A DNA stretch of 39,639 nucleotides from positions 1 through 39,639 of the forward strand of contig JAZRHB010000020.1 in NCBI GenBank assembly GCA_045644605.1, in the 5' to 3' direction. This DNA comes from RGIG4103 sp045644605. Lineage in GTDB: Bacteria; Bacillota; Clostridia; RUG12999. Positions 7,963 to 14,996 of this stretch are shown here, piece after piece; position 1 is the first letter of the stretch; the number at the start of each line of letters is the position of its first letter. The position numbers and the translations under genes are program-made. A model generated the notes under the pieces. That model searched no databases and was not told where the DNA came from. It saw only the letters and a list, made by a program, of their open reading frames with translations.

Positions 7963-8394
7963 ATGCAGGAAGAAAAACTCCTTCAGGCGTGGGTAACGCT
8001 TTCGGGTATTATTAAAAACAGCCGCATTACAAAAGGACTTCAGTATAATGAAGCAATAGTAATGAATGTAATATATAAACGTTATACAGAAGATGCGGAG
8101 GGCAAGGTTTCAATAAAGGAAATCACGGCAAAAACCCGTATGCTCAAATCACTTGTAAACAGAACAGTAAATTCACTTATTAAAAAAGGCTTTGTTCAAC
8201 GATGCGAAGCAATGGGAGATAAAAGAGTGGTTTATGTAAAATGTGTTCAGGAAAAAATGGATACTTTTTTGAAAGTTCACGGCGGCTCGGTTAAAATTGC
8301 AAACAGTATCATAGAAATAATAGGCGATGAGGATACGCAGGCTTTTATAAGGTTAGTTGAAAAAATAGAAAAATCAGGATATTCTCCGACTTGA
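7963..8394 (+). CDS. MarR family transcriptional regulator
   Basis: This 143-residue protein has the MarR layout: helical N-terminus for dimerisation, a winged helix-turn-helix at about residues 48-100 (VSIKEITAKTRMLKSLVNRTVNSL, with the wing at GDKRVVYVK), and a C-terminal dimer helix. MarR proteins usually repress their own operon and release DNA on binding a small, often phenolic or lipophilic ligand. GGAGG sits 8 bases before the ATG. The gene is first in an operon with an alcohol dehydrogenase, an aldehyde dehydrogenase and DegV, so an aldehyde, alcohol or fatty acyl ligand is a reasonable guess. Confidence 0.85.
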   Translation: MQEEKLLQAWVTLSGIIKNSRITKGLQYNEAIVMNVIYKRYTEDAEGKVSIKEITAKTRMLKSLVNRTVNSLIKKGFVQRCEAMGDKRVVYVKCVQEKMDTFLKVHGGSVKIANSIIEIIGDEDTQAFIRLVEKIEKSGYSPT

Positions 8395-8408
8395 GAAAGG
8401 ACATAAAA

Positions 8409-9611
8409 ATGAACATAATCAGTAGAATATATTGCAGAATTTTTCAGGGAGTTTTTAAAGCGGTAATTCCGGTTTTACCGCCACCAAATCCGATGGTGCT
8501 GGATTTGGTGGCGGATATTCCGGCAGTGCTTAACAAAAAGAACATTAACAATGTTTTTGTTGTAACAGACCCCGATGTATATAAGCTTGGTCTCCTTGAA
8601 AAATTGGAAGAAGCACTTCAAAAATCAGGAATAAAGTATACGGTATTTTCTGAAACACAGCCAAATCCAACGGTTGAAAACGTTGAAAATGCACTTGGAA
8701 TATATAAACAATGCGGTGCAAAGGCACTTATCGGTGTTGGCGGCGGCTCGTCGATAGATTGTGCAAAAGCGGTAGGTGCAAGGCTTACTCGCCCTCATAA
8801 AACAATCGGGCAGATGGAAGGAATACTCCGTATTTTAAAACCGACTCCGTTTACTGTTGCAGTACCAACAACGGCAGGAACGGGAAGCGAGGTTACCGTT
8901 ACAACGGTTATTACGGACGAAAAAACAAAACATAAATTTCCGATAAGTGATTTTTGTCTTATTCCGAATGTGGCAGTCCTTGACCCCGAGCTTACAAAAA
9001 CTTTGCCACCACATATAACTGCGGCAACGGGAATGGATGCCCTTACACACGCAGTTGAGGCATATATAGGCAGAAGTGCCGTAAAATCAACAAAAAAGGA
9101 TGTACTTGAAGCGGCACAGCTTATAAAGGAAAATCTTGAAATCGCTTATAAAGATGGCAATAACCTTATCGCCCGAAAAAATATGCTTCGTGCTGCGTTT
9201 CTTGGCGGCAGAGCGTTTTCAAAATCATATGTTGGCTATGGACACGCAGTTGCACACTCTCTTGGCGGCAAATATAAAACACCGCACGGACTTGCAAATG
9301 CGGTAATTCTGCCGCATCTGCTTGAGTTTTATGGAGAAATTATATATCCCAAACTTAAGGATTTTGCTATAGCATTTGGAGTTGCAGACGAAAATAATAC
9401 AAATAAAGATGCGGCACTTGCGTTTATTGATGAAATAAAACGAATGAACAAAGAAATGGGTATACCCGAAAATCTTTCCGGAATAGACCGTGCGGATATT
9501 GCCGAACTTGCGGCATATGCGGCAAAAGAAGCAAATCCTATATATCCTGTTCCGGTTCTTATGGATAAACACGAACTTAAAAAACTATATTACCGTATTA
9601 TGGAGGACTGA
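8409..9611 (+). CDS. Iron-dependent (type III) alcohol dehydrogenase
   Basis: This 400-residue enzyme belongs to the iron-containing alcohol dehydrogenase family and interconverts alcohols and aldehydes or ketones with NAD(P)H. The nucleotide-binding GGGSSIDCAKA and TTAGTGSEVT are present. The metal site is complete: Asp210 and His214 in GMDALTHAVEAY, His279 in GYGHAVAHS and His293 in KTPHGLANA. I prefer ATG 8409 with GAAAGGA 8 bases before it; a TTG at 8391 would overlap the marR stop. A short hydrophobic N-terminus (VFKAVIPVLPPPNP) precedes the catalytic domain. It is followed after 2 bases by an aldehyde dehydrogenase, so the two probably act in sequence. Confidence 0.93.
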   Translation: MNIISRIYCRIFQGVFKAVIPVLPPPNPMVLDLVADIPAVLNKKNINNVFVVTDPDVYKLGLLEKLEEALQKSGIKYTVFSETQPNPTVENVENALGIYKQCGAKALIGVGGGSSIDCAKAVGARLTRPHKTIGQMEGILRILKPTPFTVAVPTTAGTGSEVTVTTVITDEKTKHKFPISDFCLIPNVAVLDPELTKTLPPHITAATGMDALTHAVEAYIGRSAVKSTKKDVLEAAQLIKENLEIAYKDGNNLIARKNMLRAAFLGGRAFSKSYVGYGHAVAHSLGGKYKTPHGLANAVILPHLLEFYGEIIYPKLKDFAIAFGVADENNTNKDAALAFIDEIKRMNKEMGIPENLSGIDRADIAELAAYAAKEANPIYPVPVLMDKHELKKLYYRIMED

Positions 9612-9613
9612 TT

Positions 9614-10996
9614 ATGACAGGGCAGGAAATTTCAGCCATTACACAAAAACAGCGTGAGTTTTTTGCTACACACGCTACATTACCCCTGAAAACAAGAATT
9701 GGAATGCTTAAAAAATTAAGAGCAAATATAAAAGAAAATGAACAGGAAATTGCAAAAGCAATTTATGCAGATTTGGGAAAATCCGCATTTGAAAGCTATA
9801 TATGTGAAACAGGTCTTGTGTTGAGCGAAATAAGTCATATGATAAAACATATAAAATCGTATGCAAAAGACAAAACCGTACCAACACCGCTGGCGCAGTT
9901 TGCATCAAGAAGCTATGTCAAGAAAATGCCGTACGGTGTTGTGCTTATTATGAGTCCGTGGAACTATCCGTTTCTGCTTACAATAGGCCCGCTTGCAAAT
10001 GCCATAGCAGCGGGGAACACAGCAGTTGTAAAACCAAGTGCATATTCACCTGCCACATCAACTATTATTAAGAAAATTATCAACGAAGTGTTTGATGAAA
10101 AATATGTTGCCGTTATTGAAGGAGGACGAGAAGAAAATACATATCTTCTTGATGAAAAGTTTGATTATATATTCTTTACCGGTGGAAAAACAGTAGGAAA
10201 GCTTGTTATGGAAAAAGCAAGCAAACACCTGACTCCTGTAACGCTTGAACTTGGTGGAAAAAGCCCGTGTATAATAGATAAAAGTGCAAAACTTGATTTG
10301 GCCGCAAAAAGAATTGTATTCGGCAAGTTCTTGAATCTTGGACAAACGTGTGTTGCACCCGACTATATTCTTTGCGAAAAAAGCGTAAAGGAAAAGTTTG
10401 TGGCATGTCTTAAAAAGGAAATTGAAAAACAATTTACCAAAACACCTCTTACCAATGCGGATTATGGTAAAATCATAAACAAAAAACATTTTGATAAGAT
10501 AGTTTCGCTTATTGATAAAAATAAGGTTGTTTATGGCGGGAAATATGACGAAACCACACTTAAAATAGAACCTACGGTAATGGATAATGTAACTTTTGAA
10601 GATGCAGTAATGCAGGAAGAAATTTTCGGTCCTGTTCTTCCTGTGCTTGAATTTGAAAGTATTGATACGGTCATAAAAACAGTAAACGATAATCCACATC
10701 CGCTGGCACTTTATATTTTTGCAGAAGATAAGTCAGTTATTAAAAACGTTACATCCAAATGCATATTCGGCGGCGGATGTGTAAATGATGTTGTAATCCA
10801 TCTTGCCACAAGCTATATGGGATTTGGTGGTGTAGGGGAAAGTGGTATGGGTGCATACCATGGGAAATGCGGATTTGATACTTTTTCACACAGTAAAAGT
10901 ATTTTGGATAAAAAAACCTTTATGGATTTGCCAATGCGTTATCAGCCGTATAAGAGCAAGCTGTATGAAAAGCTTCTGCATATATTTTTAAAATAG
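9614..10996 (+). CDS. Class-3-like NAD(P)-dependent aldehyde dehydrogenase
   Basis: This 460-residue enzyme oxidises an aldehyde to a carboxylic acid. It carries the ALDH signature residues Glu212 in TLELGGKSP and catalytic Cys246 in GQTCVAPDY, with SPWNYPFLL and the cofactor loop FFTGG upstream. The length and the C-terminal motif GMGAYHGKCGFDTFSHSK are typical of the ALDH3 family, which includes fatty and aromatic aldehyde dehydrogenases. The C-terminus ends in a hydrophobic stretch (LYEKLLHIFLK) that could touch the membrane. The gene follows the alcohol dehydrogenase by 2 bases and precedes degV by 9, so it is translated as part of one operon. Confidence 0.93.
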   Translation: MTGQEISAITQKQREFFATHATLPLKTRIGMLKKLRANIKENEQEIAKAIYADLGKSAFESYICETGLVLSEISHMIKHIKSYAKDKTVPTPLAQFASRSYVKKMPYGVVLIMSPWNYPFLLTIGPLANAIAAGNTAVVKPSAYSPATSTIIKKIINEVFDEKYVAVIEGGREENTYLLDEKFDYIFFTGGKTVGKLVMEKASKHLTPVTLELGGKSPCIIDKSAKLDLAAKRIVFGKFLNLGQTCVAPDYILCEKSVKEKFVACLKKEIEKQFTKTPLTNADYGKIINKKHFDKIVSLIDKNKVVYGGKYDETTLKIEPTVMDNVTFEDAVMQEEIFGPVLPVLEFESIDTVIKTVNDNPHPLALYIFAEDKSVIKNVTSKCIFGGGCVNDVVIHLATSYMGFGGVGESGMGAYHGKCGFDTFSHSKSILDKKTFMDLPMRYQPYKSKLYEKLLHIFLK

Positions 10997-11005
10997 GGGA
11001 TTTGT

Positions 11006-11845
11006 ATGAAAACAAGAATAATTGTAGATTCCACAACAGACCTTATGCCGGAAATCAAAAAAAGAGTAACTGTTGTACCACTAACAGTCTGTTTCGGAGA
11101 AGAAGAATTTATTGATGGGGTAACTATTGACCATAAAACTTTTTACGAAAAGCTTGCAGAGGGAATATACGTTCCGTCTACAAGCCAGGCGTCGCCGCAT
11201 GCGTTTGAACAAGAATACGAAAAAATAAAAATAGCAGGTGAAGAGGCGGTCGTAATAACCATATCCTCAAAGCTTTCGGGTACATATCAGAGCGCTGTTA
11301 TAGCCGCACAGGAATATGAAAGCATTTATGTTGTGGATAGCGGTACGGGAAGCGTAGGAGGCGGAATTCTTACTGAGCTTGCACTTAAATACGTGGACGA
11401 AGGTATGTCCGCAAAAGAAATTGCCGAAAAGCTTGAAGAAGATAAAAAGAAAATAATAATAGTGGCGCTTGTTGATACGCTGGAATATCTTAAACTCGGC
11501 GGCAGAATATCAAAAACTGTAGCATTTGCAGGAACTGTGCTTAATATAAAACCTGTTCTTTCTATAATTGACGGAGAAATTCGTTTGCTTGGCAAAGCAC
11601 GTGGTTCAAAACACGGCAATAACCAGCTTGTAAAAGAAATAAATAAAGTTGACGGAGTAGACTTTTCAAAACCTGTTCTGCTTGGATATACCGGTCTTTC
11701 CGATGAGCTTTTACTTCAATACATAAAAGACAGTAAATCTATTTGGGAAGGAAATGTTGAAACAGTACGTTATACCACAATTGGCAGTGTTATAGGAACT
11801 CACGCAGGCCCCGGTGCAGTTGTTATAGCGTTTTTTAAAAACTAA
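11006..11845 (+). CDS. DegV family fatty-acid-binding protein
   Basis: DegV/FakB proteins bind one fatty acid in a buried pocket and, with the kinase FakA, present it for phosphorylation to acyl-phosphate for lipid synthesis. The 279-residue length is normal. Family motifs are the N-terminal IIVDSTTDL, the pocket segment STSQASP, the ISSKLSGTYQSA stretch, LGGRISK and the C-terminal IGTHAGPGAVVIAF. No fakA is seen in the window. Being the last gene of an operon with an ALDH3-type enzyme and an alcohol dehydrogenase suggests the operon handles long-chain aldehydes or fatty acids. Confidence 0.92.
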   Translation: MKTRIIVDSTTDLMPEIKKRVTVVPLTVCFGEEEFIDGVTIDHKTFYEKLAEGIYVPSTSQASPHAFEQEYEKIKIAGEEAVVITISSKLSGTYQSAVIAAQEYESIYVVDSGTGSVGGGILTELALKYVDEGMSAKEIAEKLEEDKKKIIIVALVDTLEYLKLGGRISKTVAFAGTVLNIKPVLSIIDGEIRLLGKARGSKHGNNQLVKEINKVDGVDFSKPVLLGYTGLSDELLLQYIKDSKSIWEGNVETVRYTTIGSVIGTHAGPGAVVIAFFKN

Positions 11846-11850
11846 AATAT

Positions 11851-11879
11851 TTGACCTTATATGGAAAATAAAGTATAAT
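11851..11879 (+). promoter_or_regulatory. Strong promoter in front of a decayed gene
   Basis: TTGACC (11851-11856) and TATAAT (11874-11879) are 17 bases apart. They sit 5 bases after the degV stop and 32 bases before the first ATG of the pseudogene. No terminator is visible between degV and this promoter. Confidence 0.75.
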
Positions 11880-11915
11880 ATCATCGAATAATGTCAAAGA
11901 AGAACCTTCGATGAT
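11880..11915. repeat. Inverted repeat spanning the start region of the pseudogene
   Basis: ATCATCGAA (11880-11888) and TTCGATGAT (11907-11915) are perfect inverted copies separated by 18 bases that contain the likely ribosome binding site AGAAGAA. The right arm includes the ATG. It could be an operator or an RNA hairpin that covers the start. Confidence 0.55.
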
Positions 11916-12535
11916 AGATTCAATAAATGCCAATATAACGCATGCCTATTATTACGATGCAACCGTTTTTTCTTCGGAAGAGGATTTTATCGCAAAAGTA
12001 AGAAAAGCATTTTCGGACAATCGTTTTTATTCCTCAATCTTTTAGAAACTCCTATACATAATAATTATCTTGACCGCCAAACAGAATACGGAACAAAATA
12101 TACGGTTCCTGCAACCCATATTTCTTTATGGGGGATGGTCCGCTTACGGTAAATCATGACATTTTGTTTTCGGTTGAATTTGTAATGATGCTCAAAGCAC
12201 TTATAAACAACATTCTTGAATATCAGAGTGATTATTCAAAGAAAAGCTTTGTGTAGTATTATCAGAGAATACGTACAACAAGGGAATTCAGACGAAAAAT
12301 TATTATGGTGCTTGAAAAGGTTGAAAAAACCGAGATATCGGAAATCGGTCAGCTTAGTGCAATGCTTCTTGAGAGTCAACATATTGCACTGATTGTCGAC
12401 CAGGTGAAATATCTGCTTGAACTTCTTGAAGGCGATTTAAGTCTTATTTATTCTGAACATAATAACCTGCTTGTTACGGTTCTTACCGTACTCGGACTTC
12501 TTCTTGCTGTATGGCAGGTAATTCTTGCTTTGTAA
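11911..12535 (+). pseudogene. Decayed gene for a protein with one C-terminal membrane segment
   Basis: Coding-like sequence runs through several frames. ATG 11911 opens 44 codons ending in RFYSSIF-TAG. A second frame continues with LETPIHNNYLDRQTEYGTKY and so on to about 12150. A third carries HDILFSVEFVMMLKALINN to a TAG after KKSFV, and the same frame resumes with a 76-codon piece from 12305 to the TAA at 12533. The last piece holds an acidic, probably coiled region and ends in one hydrophobic segment (LLVTVLTVLGLLLAVWQVIL). At least two frameshifts and a nonsense codon are needed to join them. The layout, with a soluble part then a C-terminal membrane anchor, recalls RMD1/DUF155 or CorA-like proteins, but I cannot assign it. 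Confidence 0.7.
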
Positions 12536-12540
12536 AAACA

Positions 12541-12571
12541 AAAACGCTTCATTTTAGTGAAGCGTTTTTTA
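12541..12571. terminator. Terminator between the pseudogene and the DUF554 gene
   Basis: AAAACGCTTCA and TGAAGCGTTTT form the stem around TTTTAG, with T-run after and A-run before, so it may work in both directions for the converging units. Confidence 0.88.
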
Positions 12572-12587
12572 ATATCTTTATTTTATC

Positions 12588-13295
12588 TTAAGCAATAAAC
12601 TTACTTAAAATCTGACTTGCCGGAACATAAATAACTGGTAAAAAAATTGCGGGAAACATATTTGCAACCTCGATTTTTTTATCGGAGATATTAAGCATAT
12701 TAATACCCATTCCTATAAGAATTGTGCCACCAACGGCGGACATTTCGATAATAATATTGTTCCCGAGAAATGGAGCAATAACCCCTGCAAGAAGAGTAAG
12801 ACCGCCCTGGAACAGCAGAATAAAGACAACGGAAAATGTAACTCCAATCCCCATAGATGCACCAAACATCATTGATGACACAAAATCAAGTGCACTTTTT
12901 GCAAAAATAATATCGTAGTTGCCGCTTATCCCGGCTTCAAACGAGCCAATTATAGTCATTGAACCAACACAAAATAAAATACAAGCGGAAACAAAACCTT
13001 CGGTAAATCTGTCGTTTTTAATTTTTGGCATTTTTGATTTAATAAAATCGCCTGCTCCGTCAAGCCTTTCGCTTAGTTTTAATAACATTCCTGCAAGAGT
13101 GCCGACTACAAGACAAATTATAAGGCAAAGAAAATCAGCGGTTTTAATAGCATTTGAAACACCGATTACAACGGTAATAAGTGCAAGAGCACAAATAAGC
13201 GTATCAATATATTCTTTTTTTATTTTGTTGCGAAAAAAAATTCCTATTAAACTGCCTAAAAAAACAGTTGCCATATTAACAAAAACTGCAATCAT
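12588..13295 (-). CDS. DUF554 family membrane protein
   Basis: This 235-residue protein is an integral membrane protein with about seven hydrophobic segments. It belongs to DUF554 (YdfK/YqgA-like), recognised from the N-terminal pattern VNMATVFLGSLIGIFFRNKI, the central EGFVSACILFCVGSMTIIGSFEAG and the C-terminal GGTILIGMGINMLNI. No transport substrate is established for the family. It has its own promoter just downstream of the tRNA operon terminator and ends at a shared convergent terminator. The ATG has AAGGAG 8 bases upstream. Confidence 0.88.
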   Translation of the reverse strand: MIAVFVNMATVFLGSLIGIFFRNKIKKEYIDTLICALALITVVIGVSNAIKTADFLCLIICLVVGTLAGMLLKLSERLDGAGDFIKSKMPKIKNDRFTEGFVSACILFCVGSMTIIGSFEAGISGNYDIIFAKSALDFVSSMMFGASMGIGVTFSVVFILLFQGGLTLLAGVIAPFLGNNIIIEMSAVGGTILIGMGINMLNISDKKIEVANMFPAIFLPVIYVPASQILSKFIA

Positions 13296-13317
13296 AATAA
13301 CATCTCCTTATAACCCG

Positions 13318-13346
13318 ATTATATCATAAATAATGGTATTTGTAAA
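13318..13346 (-). promoter_or_regulatory. Promoter of the DUF554 gene
   Basis: On the minus strand TTTACA (13346-13341) and TATAAT (13323-13318) are separated by 17 bases, just after the tRNA terminator. Confidence 0.75.
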
Positions 13347-13348
13347 TA

Positions 13349-13376
13349 CAAAAATGCACTTCAGAAGAAGTGCTTT
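13349..13376 (-). terminator. Terminator of the tRNA operon
   Basis: On the minus strand GCACTTC-TTCT-GAAGTGC is followed by ATTTTT, directly after the CCA end of tRNA-Lys. Confidence 0.88.
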
Positions 13377-13452
13377 TGGTGAGTCATCGCAGATTCGAAC
13401 TGCGGACAGCTTGCTTAAAAGGCAAGTGCTCTGCCAACTGAGCTAATGACCC
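13377..13452 (-). tRNA. tRNA-Lys(UUU)
   Basis: On the minus strand a full cloverleaf begins GGGTCAT-TA-GCTC. The anticodon arm is CTTGC-CTTTTAA-GCAAG, with anticodon UUU reading AAA/AAG. The T arm has TTCGAAT, the acceptor closes with ATGACTC (one G-U pair), and CCA is encoded. It is the last of five tRNAs in the operon. Confidence 0.96.
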
Positions 13453-13484
13453 ATATATATTTTAAGGTTTCCCATTTTTTAAAC

Positions 13485-13559
13485 TGGCTGGGATGGCAGG
13501 ATTCGAACCTACGAATGCCAGAGTCAAAGTCTAGTGCCTTACCACTTGGCTACATCCCA
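13485..13559 (-). tRNA. tRNA-Gln(UUG)
   Basis: The minus-strand cloverleaf has acceptor TGGGATG paired with CATCCCA and anticodon loop CTTTGAC, giving anticodon UUG for CAA. The T loop is TTCGAAT and CCA is encoded. The U1-A72 acceptor end fits tRNA-Gln. Confidence 0.95.
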
Positions 13560-13574
13560 ATCTTGAAAAAAGGT

Positions 13575-13652
13575 TGGGGTGGGTAGTGGGATTCGAACCC
13601 ACGACCCTCAGAACCACAATCTGATGCTCTAACCAGCTGAGCTATACCCACC
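13575..13652 (-). tRNA. tRNA-His(GUG)
   Basis: The minus-strand cloverleaf has acceptor GTGGGTA/TACCCAC and anticodon loop TTGTGGT, giving GUG for histidine. The DNA encodes the extra G at position -1 opposite discriminator C73, the known identity mark of bacterial tRNA-His. CCA is encoded. Confidence 0.96.
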
Positions 13653-13657
13653 ACATG

Positions 13658-13734
13658 TGGCGTGCCTGAAGAGATTCGAACTCCTGACCCATTGCTTAGA
13701 AGGCAATTGCTCTATCCAGCTGAGCTACAGGCAC
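13658..13734 (-). tRNA. tRNA-Arg(UCU)
   Basis: The minus-strand cloverleaf has acceptor GTGCCTG/CAGGCAC and anticodon arm ATTGC-CTTCTAA-GCAAT, giving UCU for AGA/AGG. The discriminator is G and CCA is encoded. Confidence 0.96.
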
Positions 13735-13738
13735 CTAT

Positions 13739-13812
13739 TGGAGCGGGTGATGAGAATCGAACTCACGTAGTCAGCTTGGAAGGCTGATATTCTACCATTG
13801 AACTACACCCGC
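13739..13812 (-). tRNA. tRNA-Gly(UCC)
   Basis: The minus-strand cloverleaf has acceptor GCGGGTG/CACCCGC and anticodon loop CTTCCAA, giving UCC for GGA/GGG. CCA is encoded. It is the first tRNA after the operon promoter. Confidence 0.96.
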
Positions 13813-13851
13813 ACACCGCTTTAACATCTCTTTTATTTAGCCGACTTTGAT

Positions 13852-13880
13852 ATTATAACAGAAAAAACAAGTGATGTCAA
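13852..13880 (-). promoter_or_regulatory. Promoter of the five-tRNA operon
   Basis: On the minus strand a consensus TTGACA (13880-13875) and TATAAT (13857-13852) are 17 bases apart, and TG one base before the -10 makes it an extended -10. It is one of the strongest promoters in the window, as expected for stable RNA. The remaining bases up to 13983 are AT-rich without other features. Confidence 0.92.
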
Positions 13881-13983
13881 GCCTTTTTTTCTTTCTTTTT
13901 GAAAAAAATTCAAATTTTTAATTATTATGTCACTTTTTTAAAAATTTATACAAGATACCCCTTTATTTAAAGGAGCATTTCTA

Positions 13984-14820
13984 CTACAAATAAAAATGAT
14001 GATTTCCGATAGCGGTATAGAACTCGCGGTTATTGATAATCCAGAAATTTTTTGCCTTATCGGGATTAAGGAAAAAGAGGCTGTCGCCGGCGGTATTTGT
14101 TCCGCATAGTGCCATTTTGGCGGCAAGATACGACGTTTGCGTCGGCTCGTTATGAATAGTTCCGTTAATTACCGGCTCAAACTGAATTCCGCCCACATCG
14201 TCAAAAATAACGCCGTAAATCGTATTGGGAAAATCGGGGCTTTCCACACGATTTAAAACAACATTCCCAACCGCAATCATTCCGTCAAGGCTCTCGCCCT
14301 GACTTTCACAGCTTATTATTTTTGCAAGCCAGTATATGTGGTCGTTATCATACCCACGCCGCAGTATTTTGTCTTCGGGGATGGTGCAGTCTTCTTTTTC
14401 AATTACAACAGTATAATAAGGCGCATCCCACGAAACATCAGCGCCAAGATGCTCGGATATAAACCTTACGGGAACATATGTCCTTGCATTAACCAGCATA
14501 ATTTTTGAACTAAGAGGCACTTTTTCGCCATCTATGTAGGCAAACCTTTCGTTTATCGGCATCTCAATAATTTTTTCTTCAAATTCAATTATTGCAGTTT
14601 CGGTTTCTTCATCCCAATCTACACTTTTTGCGCCAAACAAATCCGAAATCTCTCTTAACGGAGCATAGGTTGTCCCATCTTTCAAAAACGGTGCATCGTT
14701 CATTTTTATATAATTTCCGTTGATTGTAATATCGACGGGTACGTCAAAATATGCATTTAAAAAAACAGGTGCGGAAAAAAGAAACACAAAAAAAGAAAAT
14801 ATAACAATCTTAAACTTCAC
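13984..14820 (-). CDS. Secreted SleB-type cell wall hydrolase with copper-amine-oxidase-N domain
   Basis: This 278-residue exported protein has three parts. A signal peptide covers residues 1-24 (hydrophobic core IVIFSFFVFLFSAPVFL). A copper-amine-oxidase N-terminal domain follows at about 30-145 (INGNYIKMNDAPFLKDGTTY, ARTYVPVRFISEHLGADVSW); despite its name it is a wall- or surface-associated module in Clostridia. A SleB/Hydrolase_2 domain at about 160-278 (IYWLAKIISCESQGES, AVGNVVLNRVESPDFPNTIY, GNHHFY) is a lytic transglycosylase-type peptidoglycan hydrolase, with the likely catalytic Glu in CESQGE. SleB-type enzymes work in spore cortex lysis, but similar ones remodel vegetative walls. 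The start is GTG with GGAGGTG 6 bases upstream. It diverges from glmU. Confidence 0.9.
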   Translation of the reverse strand: MKFKIVIFSFFVFLFSAPVFLNAYFDVPVDITINGNYIKMNDAPFLKDGTTYAPLREISDLFGAKSVDWDEETETAIIEFEEKIIEMPINERFAYIDGEKVPLSSKIMLVNARTYVPVRFISEHLGADVSWDAPYYTVVIEKEDCTIPEDKILRRGYDNDHIYWLAKIISCESQGESLDGMIAVGNVVLNRVESPDFPNTIYGVIFDDVGGIQFEPVINGTIHNEPTQTSYLAAKMALCGTNTAGDSLFFLNPDKAKNFWIINNREFYTAIGNHHFYL

Positions 14821-14842
14821 TTATTTCACCTCCATACATAAA

Positions 14843-14872
14843 AGTATAACATGTAATTATCACCCGTTTCAA
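14843..14872 (-). promoter_or_regulatory. Promoter of the SleB-like gene
   Basis: On the minus strand TTGAAA (14872-14867) and TATACT (14848-14843) are 18 bases apart, upstream of the GTG at 14820. Confidence 0.6.
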
Positions 14873-14934
14873 CGCACAAAAAATGGGTTCTTTTATAAAG
14901 ATTTAACATAAAATGAAATATAACGAAATTATAC

Positions 14935-14963
14935 TTGAAAAAAACATTAAAATATGCCATAAT
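14935..14963 (+). promoter_or_regulatory. Promoter of glmU
   Basis: TTGAAA (14935-14940) and CATAAT (14958-14963) are 17 bases apart, with an extended -10 TG at 14955-14956. Confidence 0.65.
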
Positions 14964-14996
14964 ATAAGTATAGAAAAAAATATGGAGGAACTGATT

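Noticed and set aside
13377..13812. The tRNA operon as an integration site
   Set aside because: All five tRNAs are complete with encoded CCA, and no duplicated tRNA 3' end or integrase is found nearby.
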